7,494 nucleotides of DNA, from the NCBI GenBank assembly GCA_013152135.1, contig JAADGX010000120.1:1-7494 (forward strand), in the 5' to 3' direction. The notes under the pieces were generated by a model. The model was not told the DNA's origin. It made no database searches and worked only from the letters and a program-made list of their open reading frames with translations. Source of the DNA: Chlorobiota bacterium (lineage in GTDB: Bacteria; Bacteroidota; Ignavibacteria; SZUA-365; JAADGX01). Shown here piece by piece: positions 1-6,885 of this stretch. The first letter of the stretch is position 1; the number at the start of each line of letters is the position of its first letter. The position numbers and the translations under genes are program-made.

Positions 1-910
1 AAAAGACAACCTTGTGCCCAAACCGGAAGTATGCGTTGATTGCCATGATGAACCCGATGTGAGGGGCTTCTGGAATCTTACAGCCCACGATCCTCTCGAT
101 AAATCGTATATCACGCCCGTCGACCGCGGGTTGTACTTCAATCACAAGCGTCACACCGATGATTTGGCAATGGAGTGCACAGTATGCCACGCAGGCATTA
201 CTGTCGCGGAAAACACGGCTGGTCGGAATCCCTATCCCTCGATGGAAACGTGTACGAGTTGCCATAATTCAGCGCGTGCGGAAGTTCCGGCGACTGCCGC
301 GGTGACAAGAACCACGAACGCCACAGGTACATGCGAAAATTGCCACGTGACGCTTGCGGGTTTGATTCCGACGACGCATCGGCGTGTCAACTGGCAGAAA
401 AACCACGGCAGGATTGCTCTCATGACCGCGGAGCAGGAGAAATGCGCTTCCTGTCACAGTACGAGCTTTTGCCAGGAATGCCATGCGCCCGGTAATATCG
501 TGCCGTTTCCATCAGGAGAGGACAACTTTGCCATGCCGTTTAACGCCCGACCGGGAAGCATGGACGACGGAAAGAACTTGACCTTGCAGTTCCGGCATAG
601 TCTTAACTATCGGTACACCCATGGTTTCGATGCCAGGGCCCAATCCAGCCGGTGTACGACGTGCCACGAGCGTGAGTCGTTTTGTACCCCGTGTCACCAG
701 AATGGCCTCGATGGTAACGGCGCCAGGATCCTTCCACAATCCCACCAACTGGCGGGTTGGGCGAGCGTGCCCATTCCCGGAACATCATCCCTGAACAGGC
801 ATGCCCGGGCGGCGAACATGGATCTGGAGAGCTGTGTAACGTGCCACGACGTGCAAGGCCAGGATCCGGTATGCGCCGTGTGTCACTCTTCCGGTGTCGT
901 ACCCAGGTGA
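1..910 (+). CDS. Multihaem (at least 10 haems) c-type cytochrome, 5' partial
   Basis: A c-type cytochrome that would carry electrons in the periplasm or at the cell surface. The reading frame is open to the left edge (codons begin at base 2), and haem site CVDCH lies only seven residues after the first possible start (GTG at 14). The true start and export signal are therefore almost certainly outside the window. Counting that GTG as residue 1, ten CXXCH sites begin at residues 7, 55, 80, 107, 144, 153, 214, 224, 274 and 287. Nine further histidines outside these motifs (25, 44, 47, 122, 131, 195, 203, 244, 263) could be distal ligands, so mostly bis-His haems are likely. Several sites are closely paired (144/153, 214/224, 274/287), resembling the doubled-CXXCH families. 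No transmembrane segment is visible. The lipoprotein cytochrome starts 13 bases after the stop, so the two are probably co-transcribed. Cytochrome identity is certain; partner and substrate are not. Confidence 0.93.
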   Translation, partial: KDNLVPKPEVCVDCHDEPDVRGFWNLTAHDPLDKSYITPVDRGLYFNHKRHTDDLAMECTVCHAGITVAENTAGRNPYPSMETCTSCHNSARAEVPATAAVTRTTNATGTCENCHVTLAGLIPTTHRRVNWQKNHGRIALMTAEQEKCASCHSTSFCQECHAPGNIVPFPSGEDNFAMPFNARPGSMDDGKNLTLQFRHSLNYRYTHGFDARAQSSRCTTCHERESFCTPCHQNGLDGNGARILPQSHQLAGWASVPIPGTSSLNRHARAANMDLESCVTCHDVQGQDPVCAVCHSSGVVPR

Positions 911-915
911 AGGAG
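910..915 (+). promoter_or_regulatory. Shine-Dalgarno AAGGAG that fixes the start of the second cytochrome
   Basis: AAGGAG lies 8 bases before ATG 924 and overlaps the last base of the preceding stop codon. It favours ATG 924 over the in-frame GTG at 894, which lies inside the upstream gene. Starting at 924 also puts a positively charged residue pair directly ahead of the hydrophobic segment, as in a normal lipoprotein signal. Confidence 0.8.
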
Positions 916-923
916 AATCGATT

Positions 924-1967
924 ATGAAACGAATTGAAAATTGTGTTCTCGCTGTCCTTGTTGTTTCCGGGCTGATGATCGGCTGTAGCAGCGATCTCAA
1001 GGAACCGCTTCCGTCTTCGCCTGAAGCCATCGGAGTGCACGCTGAAGGTTGGGGTGGAACGGGAACCTCAAACTTTCATGCGGAGTATGCCCGAACCCTG
1101 AACGGCGATTATTCCTATTGCCTCCGCTGCCATGGAACCGGCAACCTTACCGGCACCGCCGGATCATGCAATGCCAGCGGCTGCCACGGCGCTGAGTATC
1201 ATCCGCCAGGATGGACGACACCTGATTCACCCGTTTTCCATGGCGCAACTCTGAAAGGCAGGGGATTCGATTTCACGCAGTGTACCAGTTGCCACGAAAA
1301 GGATTTCAGCGGCGGCCTGCTTTCGAACGATGCCTCGTGCAATGGATCAGGTTGCCACGTGCAAGCGGATGGCGGCCCCTTGGCGTGTTACACGTGTCAT
1401 GGAGATCCCGTGACAAAGCGTCCGAATCCGCCGGAATCTCTGGAAGGAGCAGTTTCCCCCTCCGACCCGAAGGTCGGCGCGCATGTCAAGCATCTCTACG
1501 AGATGAAGAAAACGGTCAACCTTTCCTGCCAGACGTGTCATCACGTGCCGCAAACGTATGACGATCCGTTGCACGTCGATTCCGCGACCCCGATGCAGGC
1601 GGAGGTCAGGCTGCGGGGCCTCGTTGACACCGTTACGGTGGGCACGCAGGGCAAGCCTGTCTATAATGCAGCGACGAACACGTGCGAAAACGTGTACTGT
1701 CACGGGAACTTTACCAATGGAAATCATCTCAACCCTACGTGGAACGGAGGGGATGATTACGAGAAATGCGGTTCCTGTCACGGCGACGCCGCCGCTGGTA
1801 ACCCGCTTCCGGGTGGCACCCATGTAAAACTGGAAACGTGCGAGGTCTGCCACGCGGAAACGGTGGAAATCGATCCCGACAATCCTGATAAACGAAGGAT
1901 AAAAGATCCCACGAAACATGTAAATGGTTTGCTGGAAGTTTTCGGTCAGGTCAGAACCGACTGGTAA
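924..1967 (+). CDS. Nonahaem c-type cytochrome lipoprotein with Geobacter-type CX4CH sites
   Basis: A 347-residue exported multihaem cytochrome, probably anchored by lipid to a membrane and acting in periplasmic or outer-surface electron transfer. The N-terminus MKR is followed by a hydrophobic stretch and LMIGC (Cys21), a near-canonical lipobox with Met at -3. Six CXXCH sites start at residues 66, 120, 155, 202, 282 and 306. Three CX4CH sites start at 82, 139 and 254. Eleven other histidines are available as axial ligands. Residues 254-286 (CENVYCHGN, a Trp, then CGSCHGD) match the Geobacter CxxxxCH...CXXCH domain (TIGR01904/PF09698 as I recall it). Residues 66-88 and 120-145 form a repeated CXXCH plus SCNxSGCH unit. 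It follows the decahaem gene by 13 bases and is closed by a terminator 20 bases downstream, so it is probably the last gene of the operon. Outer-membrane placement and any role in metal reduction are inference. Confidence 0.92.
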   Translation: MKRIENCVLAVLVVSGLMIGCSSDLKEPLPSSPEAIGVHAEGWGGTGTSNFHAEYARTLNGDYSYCLRCHGTGNLTGTAGSCNASGCHGAEYHPPGWTTPDSPVFHGATLKGRGFDFTQCTSCHEKDFSGGLLSNDASCNGSGCHVQADGGPLACYTCHGDPVTKRPNPPESLEGAVSPSDPKVGAHVKHLYEMKKTVNLSCQTCHHVPQTYDDPLHVDSATPMQAEVRLRGLVDTVTVGTQGKPVYNAATNTCENVYCHGNFTNGNHLNPTWNGGDDYEKCGSCHGDAAAGNPLPGGTHVKLETCEVCHAETVEIDPDNPDKRRIKDPTKHVNGLLEVFGQVRTDW

Positions 1968-1987
1968 ACCTGTCACGTTGTAGTACC

Positions 1988-2026
1988 AGGCTGTCTCCGG
2001 TTTCAAGTGGAAGACAGCCTTTTTTT
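1988..2026 (+). terminator. Rho-independent terminator of the cytochrome operon
   Basis: AGGCTGTCT (1988-1996) pairs perfectly with AGACAGCCT (2012-2020), giving a 9-bp stem. CC 1997-1998 can also pair with GG 2009-2010, with A2011 bulged. The stem runs directly into a tract of seven T (2020-2026). It starts 20 bases after the cytochrome stop codon. Confidence 0.92.
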
Positions 2027-2315
2027 GTCCTCGTCCTTGTCTCCAGGAATAGAGAGCGATGGAGAAACCTTGGATCCGCTTTGAGGCTGGTTCTTCCCGG
2101 CGCGATCCTGATAATACGACGTTCACTGTCCATGATACCGAAACCTCGAGCTTTCGTTGTCGCAGGACAAGCTGTCTTCCTGCAGGGAGCAATAAATATT
2201 CCCTCTCAGAGCGGGGGTCAGCTTCTGGCTTTCCAAGGTCGCAACGCATCCGGAAAAAGCCCGGATAATAAATCACGCGGACACCGACCAGCGGCGGGCG
2301 ATGGCTTTCCAGCAT
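2027..2315. other. Convergent intergenic stretch without a recognisable gene
   Basis: About 290 bases between two terminators that face each other. Short open frames exist on both strands (for example 2059-2268 and 2081-2317, plus), but none has a convincing ribosome-binding site, a known motif or a protein-like composition. A modest hairpin (GCAGGA 2162-2167 with TCCTGC 2178-2183) is the only local structure I noticed. It has no T-tract and no known family resemblance. Confidence 0.6.
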
Positions 2316-2343
2316 AAGAAAAGGACGGCAGAGAGCCGCCCTT
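2316..2343 (-). terminator. Rho-independent terminator of the DUF1800-DUF1501 unit
   Basis: Read on the minus strand, AAGGGCGGC, loop TCTCT and GCCGTCCTT form a 9-bp stem with one G-T wobble (plus-strand arms 2321-2329 and 2335-2343). A short T-rich tail, TTCTT (2316-2320), follows. The stem begins 26 bases beyond the DUF1501 stop codon. Confidence 0.8.
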
Positions 2344-2369
2344 CGTTGGAGAGAGATGTCGAATCACGT

Positions 2370-3923
2370 TTAACGGACCAGGGTCATCGCCTTGGTTTGT
2401 TTGAAACCGTTGCTTTCCAGCCGGTAGAAGTACGTGCCGCTGGCGAGATTCCTGGCTTTGAAGGTCACCTCGTGCCGACCCGGCGCAACGTGATCGTTCA
2501 CCAAGGTCTGGATGATACGCCCCGACTCGTCGTGGATGGTCAGCCGTACTTTCCCTCCCGGTGTGTTGAAAAAGATCCGTGTAGTCGGATTGAACGGATT
2601 CGGATAGTTCTGCTCGAGCACGAATCCGTTGGCGAAAGCCGGATCATCAACCCCGACCGGCGGGGATTCGATCATGGGAATCGTGGCGAAATCTCTGAGA
2701 AGAGCCTGCTTGATGATGTCGCCGGGGACACCGAACCACTGCTCCAAAATCGATGCATATATCTGCCTGAAGTCGTACTGATAGATGAAATCTCCTGATC
2801 GATCCACGTTGCTGAAATCCGGGTCGTGCCCATATATGCCACCACGAACCTTTGGACTGATGAGAAAATGTGGAGCGGCCGAGCCATGATCCGTACCCTT
2901 TGAACCGTTCTCCTTTGTTCGGCGTCCGAACTCCGACATGGTCATGATGAGAACGCGGTCTTCCACGCCAAGGGCCTTGAGATCCTGCATGAATGCCTCC
3001 ACGGACTGGCTGACTGCCTCCAGCAACACCGGATGGCGGGTATCTTCGTTCGCGTGCGTGTCGAACCCCCCGATCCGTACCATGTAAACCGGCGTTGTTA
3101 AACCTCCGGCGATCATCCGGGCGACGATTTGCAATTGGCCGGGCAGATTTCCGCCGGTTGTCAGGTTGGGATATTGCACCTGGTTGGTGGCGTTGTTCGC
3201 CGCATCGCGTATTGGTCCCGCGTATGTAAATGCTTCGAGCGCGACACCGCGGATGAATTTTACCTCATGACCGGCCGGTGTGTCGGGAGGCGGGTCGCCG
3301 CCGCTGATATCGGTCCCCTGGATCAGGTTGTAAAACTGCTCCGGGTCTGTAATAGCAAGCCCCATCTGGCTCTTCGGTCCCTGGAATGTCAGGGAAAGGG
3401 TGCTGCCGATTTGAATTGCCAGGGGGTGGTCCGGAAAGACATCAGGATAATCGGGGTGGGTTGCCGCGAGGTACCGCCCGAGCCAGCCGGTACTGAGCAC
3501 TTCCGTCGAATCCGAGGCGGTGAACCAGATGTCCGTGGAACGGAAATGAGATCGGTTTTGCCGTTCATAGCCTACGTTCTGGACGATGGCGATTCGTCCG
3601 TCCTTGTAAAGCGTATCGAACCCGGTCATCTTGGGATGAAATCCAAGTGTATCGTTGATGGGCAGGGAATTCTTGATACCGAGGTTGGGTCGCGCGTTGA
3701 AGTACGCCGGATTGTTGCGAGGAATAACGGTATTCAGCCCGTCGTTGCCACCGTCCAGGAACAGCACGACGAGGACGCGGTCAGTCTGTGCTGCCGCTGC
3801 CAACTGGGCGAAGAGGGGAGAGGATGCGTACGCTTTCAACGACGCGCCGTCCATGAGAAACGGAAGCGTCGTTGCCGCCACACCTGTCGGTACCGCTTTT
3901 GTAATAAAGTCTCGACGTTTCAT
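2370..3923 (-). CDS. DUF1501 family exported protein with T9SS type A sorting domain
   Basis: A 517-residue secreted protein of unknown reaction. DUF1501 belongs, as I recall, to the alkaline phosphatase/sulfatase-like clan, so a metal-dependent hydrolase fold is plausible. The N-terminus KRRDFITKA resembles a twin-arginine signal but its hydrophobic part is short. Family landmarks are LDGGNDGLNT (56-65), GGFDTHA (285-291), SEFGRR (330-335) and GTDHGSA (343-349). Residues 433-517 form a C-terminal sorting domain that starts FVLEQNYPNPFNPTT and ends in a beta-rich segment with SGTYFYRL, typical of type IX secretion cargo. The gene starts 39 bases after the DUF1800 stop, with only a weak GGA ribosome-binding site 9 bases before ATG, and is second in a two-gene unit. 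Family assignment is firm. Surface location is inferred from the tail, and the substrate is unknown. Confidence 0.93.
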   Translation of the reverse strand: MKRRDFITKAVPTGVAATTLPFLMDGASLKAYASSPLFAQLAAAAQTDRVLVVLFLDGGNDGLNTVIPRNNPAYFNARPNLGIKNSLPINDTLGFHPKMTGFDTLYKDGRIAIVQNVGYERQNRSHFRSTDIWFTASDSTEVLSTGWLGRYLAATHPDYPDVFPDHPLAIQIGSTLSLTFQGPKSQMGLAITDPEQFYNLIQGTDISGGDPPPDTPAGHEVKFIRGVALEAFTYAGPIRDAANNATNQVQYPNLTTGGNLPGQLQIVARMIAGGLTTPVYMVRIGGFDTHANEDTRHPVLLEAVSQSVEAFMQDLKALGVEDRVLIMTMSEFGRRTKENGSKGTDHGSAAPHFLISPKVRGGIYGHDPDFSNVDRSGDFIYQYDFRQIYASILEQWFGVPGDIIKQALLRDFATIPMIESPPVGVDDPAFANGFVLEQNYPNPFNPTTRIFFNTPGGKVRLTIHDESGRIIQTLVNDHVAPGRHEVTFKARNLASGTYFYRLESNGFKQTKAMTLVR

Positions 3924-3962
3924 AGTTTATTTTCCAAGGTTGTTTGACATTTTCCGTTTCAA

Positions 3963-5570
3963 TCAACTCAGTTGGGATTCAGGCATCCGCAACAAGGCTA
4001 CCAAAAAACTCCGCAGTCTGAACTCCGCGTTGGGAGCATCGATGTTCCATTCATATTCCGGCGCACCCTGGAGCAATGCATCCAGGAGGAAGTTCAACTG
4101 GTTTTGGCTCATGGGATAGTTGATCAGGTGTGTGGCAATATCCGTGACCAATTGCCGCGCGTCGTTGGGATCATCAAATAGCCTGGCATACGCCAGGACG
4201 TCGACTTTAAACCGGTACTTCGACGGCATGGTACCGTTCACGATGGAGTCGGAGAACGCCCATCGCGTGGGGAGCAAGCTCGAACTGATCCAGGTTCGGT
4301 ACGCCGGCCATCCCGCTACGTTCGGCGGCTGAAAAATCTCCATCCCCAATACTTTGCCCTCGAGGAAGAGATAGTCGATGTTGGAATTCGATATGTTCAG
4401 CGAACGGCAATTGCCTATGCCGAATTCAAGGGGATTCGAGATGTGGGCGCCGATCATGGCATTGTCGAAGAAGTGCGCGCTTTTGAAGAGCGTGGACAGC
4501 ACCGGTTTGAGATCGTAATTGTTCCTCCGGAAAATCTGTGCGAGTTGATCCACGATGGTTTCATCCGCGACTTCGTACACGAACTCCCGGTAGAGCTTCC
4601 TGCAAATGAACTTGGCAGTGACGTCCTGCTGAAAGATAATATCGATGATGTCCTTGTAGTCCCAGTTCCCGGTCTGGCCGAGAAAGGTTTTTTCTCCATC
4701 GTCATGCCGACTCGGGACGAATGCGGATTGGATCGCCCAGACATACCGGGGACGCTGGTTCACGAGAAGGGGAATCGTCCAGCCTGTCAAGGCGCGGGCG
4801 GCTTCCTTGATGTCGTCTTCCGTGTAATTACCGACTCCCATTGTGAATAATTCTTGAAGCTCCCGGCCATAGTTTTCGTTTGGTCGTCCCTTGGTGCTCA
4901 AGCGGCCGTCGAGGTAATCGAGCATGGCGGGATCCGTCGTCATATCGGTGACGAACTGCTTGAAATTCCCGAGGGCGTTTTTTCGCAACGTGTTGAGGTA
5001 CCCGTACTCCCACTGGGGGCACCGCACGGTAAGATATTCCGTGGCGAAATGGTCGTGCCAAAACAACGTGAGTTTCTCGCGGATGGAGAATTCATCGGAA
5101 AGCATCAACTCGATCCACCAGTTGCGCAATTGTTTCATGCGTCCGGCATCGCGCTTTCGGTCGGCGCTGCTGCTTCCATCGTAATCCCAGTTTTCACTCA
5201 CCCAGTTTCCGGGCGGGTTCGGGAGCGGTTTATCGGCCAGCAGCATGTCAACGACTTCACCGGGAGCCTTCTTGAGCGCCATCTTGATGTGATCGAGCTT
5301 GGCGCCGAACATTGTTCGTCGCAAGAGATGGCCCACCCGTTGTTCGTCCCAGGGTTGTTGCTCGGATGGGACGTACGGTTCCAGCCCTGCGGCAACTTTC
5401 GGACGGATCCGGTTTGTCTCCGGCAAACCTTTCAAACTCGCCTGGTACTGCTCGCGAGGCGGCTTTTTGTTCTTATCGCCGCCGCGGCCTTTCGCCGATC
5501 CTCCCTTGCGTGCAACAACAAGTGCACCAGCGGTCAGGCCAGCCTGGGAAAAGAACGATCGTCTATTCAT
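3963..5570 (-). CDS. DUF1800 family exported protein
   Basis: A 535-residue protein of the DUF1800 family (PF08811), whose biochemical role is not established. The start NRRSFFSQAG followed by a small hydrophobic run fits a twin-arginine signal. A basic, Gly/Lys-rich linker occupies residues about 21-40. Family motifs appear in the expected order: HLLRRTMFG (81-89), FWHDHFAT (170-177), NENYGRELQELFTMGVG (231-247), ALTGW (260-264) and QPPNVAGWPAYRTW (414-427). There is no C-terminal sorting domain, unlike its downstream partner. GAGGT lies 10 bases before the ATG, supporting this start. DUF1800 and DUF1501 genes are commonly adjacent in bacterial genomes, so a shared exported complex or pathway is likely but unproven here. 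It is first in the minus-strand unit and divergent from pdxB. Confidence 0.94.
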   Translation of the reverse strand: MNRRSFFSQAGLTAGALVVARKGGSAKGRGGDKNKKPPREQYQASLKGLPETNRIRPKVAAGLEPYVPSEQQPWDEQRVGHLLRRTMFGAKLDHIKMALKKAPGEVVDMLLADKPLPNPPGNWVSENWDYDGSSSADRKRDAGRMKQLRNWWIELMLSDEFSIREKLTLFWHDHFATEYLTVRCPQWEYGYLNTLRKNALGNFKQFVTDMTTDPAMLDYLDGRLSTKGRPNENYGRELQELFTMGVGNYTEDDIKEAARALTGWTIPLLVNQRPRYVWAIQSAFVPSRHDDGEKTFLGQTGNWDYKDIIDIIFQQDVTAKFICRKLYREFVYEVADETIVDQLAQIFRRNNYDLKPVLSTLFKSAHFFDNAMIGAHISNPLEFGIGNCRSLNISNSNIDYLFLEGKVLGMEIFQPPNVAGWPAYRTWISSSLLPTRWAFSDSIVNGTMPSKYRFKVDVLAYARLFDDPNDARQLVTDIATHLINYPMSQNQLNFLLDALLQGAPEYEWNIDAPNAEFRLRSFLVALLRMPESQLS

Positions 5571-5693
5571 AGGGGTAGTGACCTCATTTTTATTGTGAAT
5601 AAGGAATTAGTTCGAAGTATTGAATGCTTTCTTGACAACCACTAATTATCCGTTCAGCAGGAGATGAGAATCGTTGGTATCTTTTTTCCGGGA

Positions 5694-5711
5694 GGATAAT
5701 GTATCTTATCC
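5694..5711. repeat. Short inverted repeat GGATAA-N6-TTATCC, possible operator
   Basis: GGATAA (5694-5699) and TTATCC (5706-5711) are exact inverted copies separated by six bases. A further half-site, ATTATCC, lies at 5645-5651 and is the exact inverse of GGATAAT at 5694-5700. GGATAA occurs again in the first codons of pdxB, near 5796. The spacing would suit a dimeric regulator, but no regulator is encoded in the window, and arms this short can arise by chance. Confidence 0.35.
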
Positions 5712-5715
5712 ACGG

Positions 5716-5742
5716 TGGGAGCGGTTGTGAAGCGCTTCCCCA
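5716..5742 (+). other. Hairpin in the pdxB leader
   Basis: TGGG-A-GCG (5716-5723) can pair with CGC and then T/CCCA (5733-5742) with one or two bulged bases. The 3' arm overlaps the perfect palindrome GAAGCGCTTC (5729-5738). There is no T-tract, so it is not an intrinsic terminator. It lies about 40 bases before the pdxB start and does not resemble a riboswitch class I know. Confidence 0.3.
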
Positions 5743-5781
5743 TGCCACGCGCAGGAGAATGGAATTTCAGTTACCGGGAAA

Positions 5782-6885
5782 ATGACAATACTGGCGGATA
5801 AAAGCAACCCTTTCATAAAGGAAGCCTGTGAGAATTTGGGCCGGGTCAGGCTTTTCGAATCCACGGATTTCGACAGTTCCATGCTTGCTGGTTGTGATGT
5901 GCTTCTTTGCCGTTCTTCATTAGTAGTCAACAAGGATTTGCTGCGTAAAAGTTCCGTCCGGTTCGTGGCCACGGCCACTTCGGGCTTCGATCACGTGGAT
6001 GTACGATACTTGCGGGAGAGAGGGATCAGGTTTGCGTATGCGCCCGGGTGCAACGCCCGGTCCGTCGCGGAATACGTTGTTACGGCCTTGTTGCTGGTAG
6101 CGGCACGTCGCGGTTTCGAACTGCGGGGAAAAAGTGTCGGCATCATCGGGGTCGGGCATGTTGGAACCGAGGTCGAGCGGATGGTTCGCGCGTTGGAGAT
6201 GATCCCAATCCTGAACGATCCTCCTTTGGCCTCTGAAACGGGCGATCCGCGCTATCGTCCGCTTTCTGAAGCGTTGGCGGCTGATGTGGTCACTCTCCAT
6301 GTCCCGTTGACGAGTCACGGTCCCTGGCCGACAACAAAAATGATCGGAAAGCAGGAATTCGCATCCATGAAGGAAGGGGCGGTGTTTCTCAACACTTCGC
6401 GTGGAGGCGTTGTCGATCACGATGCTCTTATCGAGTTTGCCCGGCAGGGAATATTGGGTGCGGTGGTGCTGGATGTTCACGAAAACGAACCGGCATTTCG
6501 AACCGATGTCCTGGACTATATCGACGTTGCGACTCCGCACGTCGCGGGTCATGCCTTCGATGGAAAGATTCGCGGGACGCAGATGGTTTACGAAGCGTTG
6601 TGCGCGTTTCTCGGAGTTTCGCCGACGTGGAATTATCGTATGCACGTTGAAACCAGTATTTCGTTGCCGCGCCCGGCGCTGCATCCCGACCTTTCTCTTT
6701 ATTACCGCCTTTTCAGGATCATCCGGCAGGTTTGTCCGGTCGACCAGGATGACAGGAAGCTTCGCGAACTTGCCGACCTGCCTGACGATGAGCGCGGTCT
6801 CGCCTTTCACCGATACCGGAACCACTATGCCGCGCGACGGGAATTCCCGGCGTACAAATTGACCGGCGATTATCTTCCCGACTAA
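5782..6885 (+). CDS. pdxB: Erythronate-4-phosphate dehydrogenase (vitamin B6 synthesis)
   Basis: A cytoplasmic NAD-dependent D-2-hydroxyacid dehydrogenase. It oxidises 4-phosphoerythronate to 2-oxo-3-hydroxy-4-phosphobutanoate in the DXP-dependent route to pyridoxal phosphate. Seen: ATATSGFDHVD (63-73), APGCNARSVAEYV (87-99), the nucleotide loop GVGHVG (123-128) with Asp146 after the second strand, and the catalytic set Arg207 (NTSRGG), Glu236 (HENEP) and His253 (TPHVAGH). The spacing of the catalytic residues equals that of E. coli PdxB. Residues from about 290 form the PdxB-specific DUF3410 dimerisation domain (RREFPAYK near 353-359), which separates it from SerA or lactate dehydrogenases. 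At 367 residues it is slightly shorter than the E. coli enzyme (about 378), because the final helix seems to lie beyond the TAA. ATG 5782 is chosen because residue 1 onward aligns with E. coli PdxB, although only GGGA sits just before it. The operon context is unclear. Confidence 0.93.
   Translation: MTILADKSNPFIKEACENLGRVRLFESTDFDSSMLAGCDVLLCRSSLVVNKDLLRKSSVRFVATATSGFDHVDVRYLRERGIRFAYAPGCNARSVAEYVVTALLLVAARRGFELRGKSVGIIGVGHVGTEVERMVRALEMIPILNDPPLASETGDPRYRPLSEALAADVVTLHVPLTSHGPWPTTKMIGKQEFASMKEGAVFLNTSRGGVVDHDALIEFARQGILGAVVLDVHENEPAFRTDVLDYIDVATPHVAGHAFDGKIRGTQMVYEALCAFLGVSPTWNYRMHVETSISLPRPALHPDLSLYYRLFRIIRQVCPVDQDDRKLRELADLPDDERGLAFHRYRNHYAARREFPAYKLTGDYLPD

Larger units (their letters stand above)
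5571..5781. promoter_or_regulatory. Divergent intergenic region between DUF1800 gene and pdxB
   Basis: These 211 bases must hold the start signals for both the minus-strand unit and pdxB. I see no strong sigma70-type promoter on either strand. A weak plus-strand candidate is TTGGTA (5674-5679), 15 bases, then GATAAT (5695-5700). A good TTGACA at 5632-5637 lacks a -10 at the right distance. GAGGT for the DUF1800 gene is at 5581-5585 (minus). The part nearer pdxB holds the GGATAA inverted repeat and a hairpin, listed separately. There is no gene. Confidence 0.5.

Noticed and set aside
14..16. GTG as the real start of the first cytochrome
   Set aside because: The frame is open upstream to the window edge. 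This start would leave a c-type cytochrome with no export signal and a haem site at residue 7.
894..923. In-frame GTG 894 as the start of the second cytochrome
   Set aside because: It lies within the upstream gene, has no better ribosome-binding site, and would put a charged extension before the lipoprotein signal. ATG 924 has AAGGAG at ideal spacing.
1347..2315. Long minus-strand open frame of 322 codons opposite the second cytochrome
   Set aside because: It is antisense to a gene with nine clear haem motifs and crosses the terminator at 1988-2026. It is Arg-rich with no family motif, as expected for the shadow of a GC-rich coding strand.
5632..5637. TTGACA as a -35 promoter element
   Set aside because: No -10-like hexamer lies 16-18 bases downstream on the plus strand (sequence there is CAGCAG-like).
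3129..5645. Plus-strand open frames (3129-3947, 4443-4850, 4854-5645) opposite the DUF1501 and DUF1800 genes
   Set aside because: All are antisense to genes with full family motifs and have no motif of their own.
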